Positions 62,934 through 64,000 of a stretch of 64,000 nt of DNA are shown here, piece after piece (position 1 is the stretch's first letter; every line of letters begins with the position of its first letter). The stretch is from Datnioides undecimradiatus. Lineage: Eukaryota > Chordata > Actinopteri > Lobotiformes > Datnioididae. The stretch spans positions 5,804,329 through 5,868,328 of the forward strand of contig WARS01000013.1 of assembly GCA_008933995.1 (NCBI GenBank), in the 5' to 3' direction. A model generated the notes under the pieces. The model saw only the letters and a program-made list of their open reading frames with translations. It was not told where the DNA came from and did not search any database. The position numbers were made by a program, and so were the translations under genes.

Positions 62934-62956
62934 GGAATGCCTGGAATGATGGAATT
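62934..62956. promoter_or_regulatory. Tandem TEAD motifs at the vgll4 promoter
   Basis: GGAATG at 62934-62939 and again at 62943-62948, in direct orientation with a 3-base gap. A near-match TGGAATT follows at 62950-62956. TEAD factors bind GGAATG, and from memory direct repeats with a 3-base gap favour cooperative binding. The site lies at or just upstream of the presumed start of the METP transcript. Confidence 0.5.
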
Positions 62957-62991
62957 CAGTTCCTAGCAGGTGGTGAAAGTGAAGCGCGCTG

Positions 62992-62996
62992 ATTGG
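62992..62996 (-). promoter_or_regulatory. Candidate CCAAT box
   Basis: CGCCAATC on the - strand, about 40-60 bases upstream of the TEAD pair relative to vgll4 transcription. Position and context suit an NF-Y-type promoter element. A 5-base motif is weak evidence on its own. Confidence 0.35.
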
Positions 62997-62999
62997 CGG

Positions 63000-64000
63000 A
63001 GGACGGCAGCGATGATATCAGCATATATTATGATAATAAGAGCGTTGCATCACTTCCTCTGGAGCTTAGGCTGCTGTCACCGTGCTTGCCTCCCAGGGCG
63101 TCTGAGCTGCTCAAATATTTAGTGGATGATTAAGCGGAGCTGTCTCCCGTAAACAGCAGGCTACAGTATAAGTGCCTTTGATGATCTGCATCCAGCTATG
63201 CAGAATAAACATTTACACTTACACCGCCCACATTCAGCCCGGCCTTGTATTACTTCACTTTAAGTATACTCAGCGTATAAGCTGCATATAAATATTTAAT
63301 AAGTGGATAATGATGCATGGTAATGAAAGCAGCTATGGAGTAATTTCTACAGGTTTTAAATAATGCATTGATAATTGAAGCTTTTTACTGCATTATGGTG
63401 TGTTACAATGGCGCTGCCAAAGGGTGGCCAAGGAGGGCCACAGCCACCCTGATACGATCACTGACCACCCCTTCCCCTACTGCCCTTCCCCTGATGAGTC
63501 GCATTAACATAATATGCTGCTGTCTGACATTTTACACTAGGCACATGTCATTTAACAACACGCGATTGTTGTGGAACTTAATATGTTAAGTGTACCTGTA
63601 TTCTGCAAAGCACATCAGATAATTAGAAAATCAATTTAGGCCCATGTTAGTATGCAATTCCTTAACTCTCCTATATGCCACATCAATAGAAACCCTGAAA
63701 TTCAGTTATTTTATTGACTAGCCTAGTGCCTAGCCTAGCTTATACAGTTCTTATGAATGCTAAATAGACAACATTGCTTTCATCAAAATCAAACGTAGCA
63801 GGCAAAAGTGAAAGATAAAAAGAATATATAGAGTAAAATCTCAATGCATAGCTGCACTGCAAACAAATTTAAAACAATACTTGTTTTTATTACCTCTCTT
63901 CCAAAATAACACCTTTTATTATTTTATGCTACAATGATAAATTTTAAGGGGGAACTGTACATTTTACTTTATATTATCAAAACATAATCAAAAGCTTTAG
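63000..64000. other. Upstream flank of vgll4, no gene seen
   Basis: AT-rich sequence without recognised exons on either strand. In human the next gene beyond VGLL4 is, as I recall, TAMM41. Nothing resembling it is visible here. Confidence 0.5.

Noticed and set aside
1..64000. CRISPR arrays, operons, prophage, rRNA or bacterial mobile elements
   Set aside because: Gene structure, splice sites and repeats are those of a vertebrate. No regularly spaced repeats or prokaryotic gene organisation are present.

Overview
The window reads as vertebrate, specifically teleost, genomic DNA. It has long AT-rich non-coding stretches, many (CA)n/(GT)n microsatellites, GT-AG introns and relics of repeat families that I recognise as typical of percomorph fish. 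Nearly all short open frames in it are chance frames or shadows of microsatellites. I find no prokaryotic, viral or CRISPR-like system.

Two protein-coding genes are supported, and they are convergent. On the + strand, 1-22604 is best read as the last intron of atg7 (autophagy E1-like enzyme). It is followed by a tiny terminal coding exon (22605-22637, ...IWDMSDDESI-stop) and a short 3' UTR with a poly(A) signal at 22727-22732. About 1.5 kb of intergenic DNA holding a tRNA-derived SINE relic then separates it from the 3' end of vgll4 on the - strand.

vgll4 (vestigial-like 4, a TEAD-binding transcription cofactor of the Hippo pathway) fills the rest of the window, reading right to left. It has a putative non-coding first exon (62696 to about 62930), an alternative coding first exon (61049-61122, METPLDVLS...), a second alternative first exon (46300-46381, MLLTKMDLLNYQYLDK...), and four shared exons at 39883-40126, 29962-30229, 29621-29738 and 28667-28923. 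A 3' UTR of roughly 4.4 kb follows, down to a possible poly(A) signal at 24222-24227. All exon phases join cleanly. The two forms are predicted at 322 aa (MLLTK form) and 316 aa (METP form). The atg7-vgll4 neighbourhood matches the order I recall from human 3p25.

The most interesting observations concern regulation. A direct repeat of the TEAD core motif with a 3-bp gap lies at the presumed vgll4 promoter. Four TEAD core motifs fall within 59 bp inside the atg7 last intron. The vgll4 3' UTR contains seed matches for miR-130/301 and miR-221/222, both reported VGLL4 regulators. The non-coding first exon carries one AUG that splices in frame to the METP exon. At the sequence level, two interleaved perfect inverted repeats at 41929-42018 look like the scar of a template-switch mutation, and a wobble-paired hairpin sits just downstream of the MLLTK-exon splice donor.
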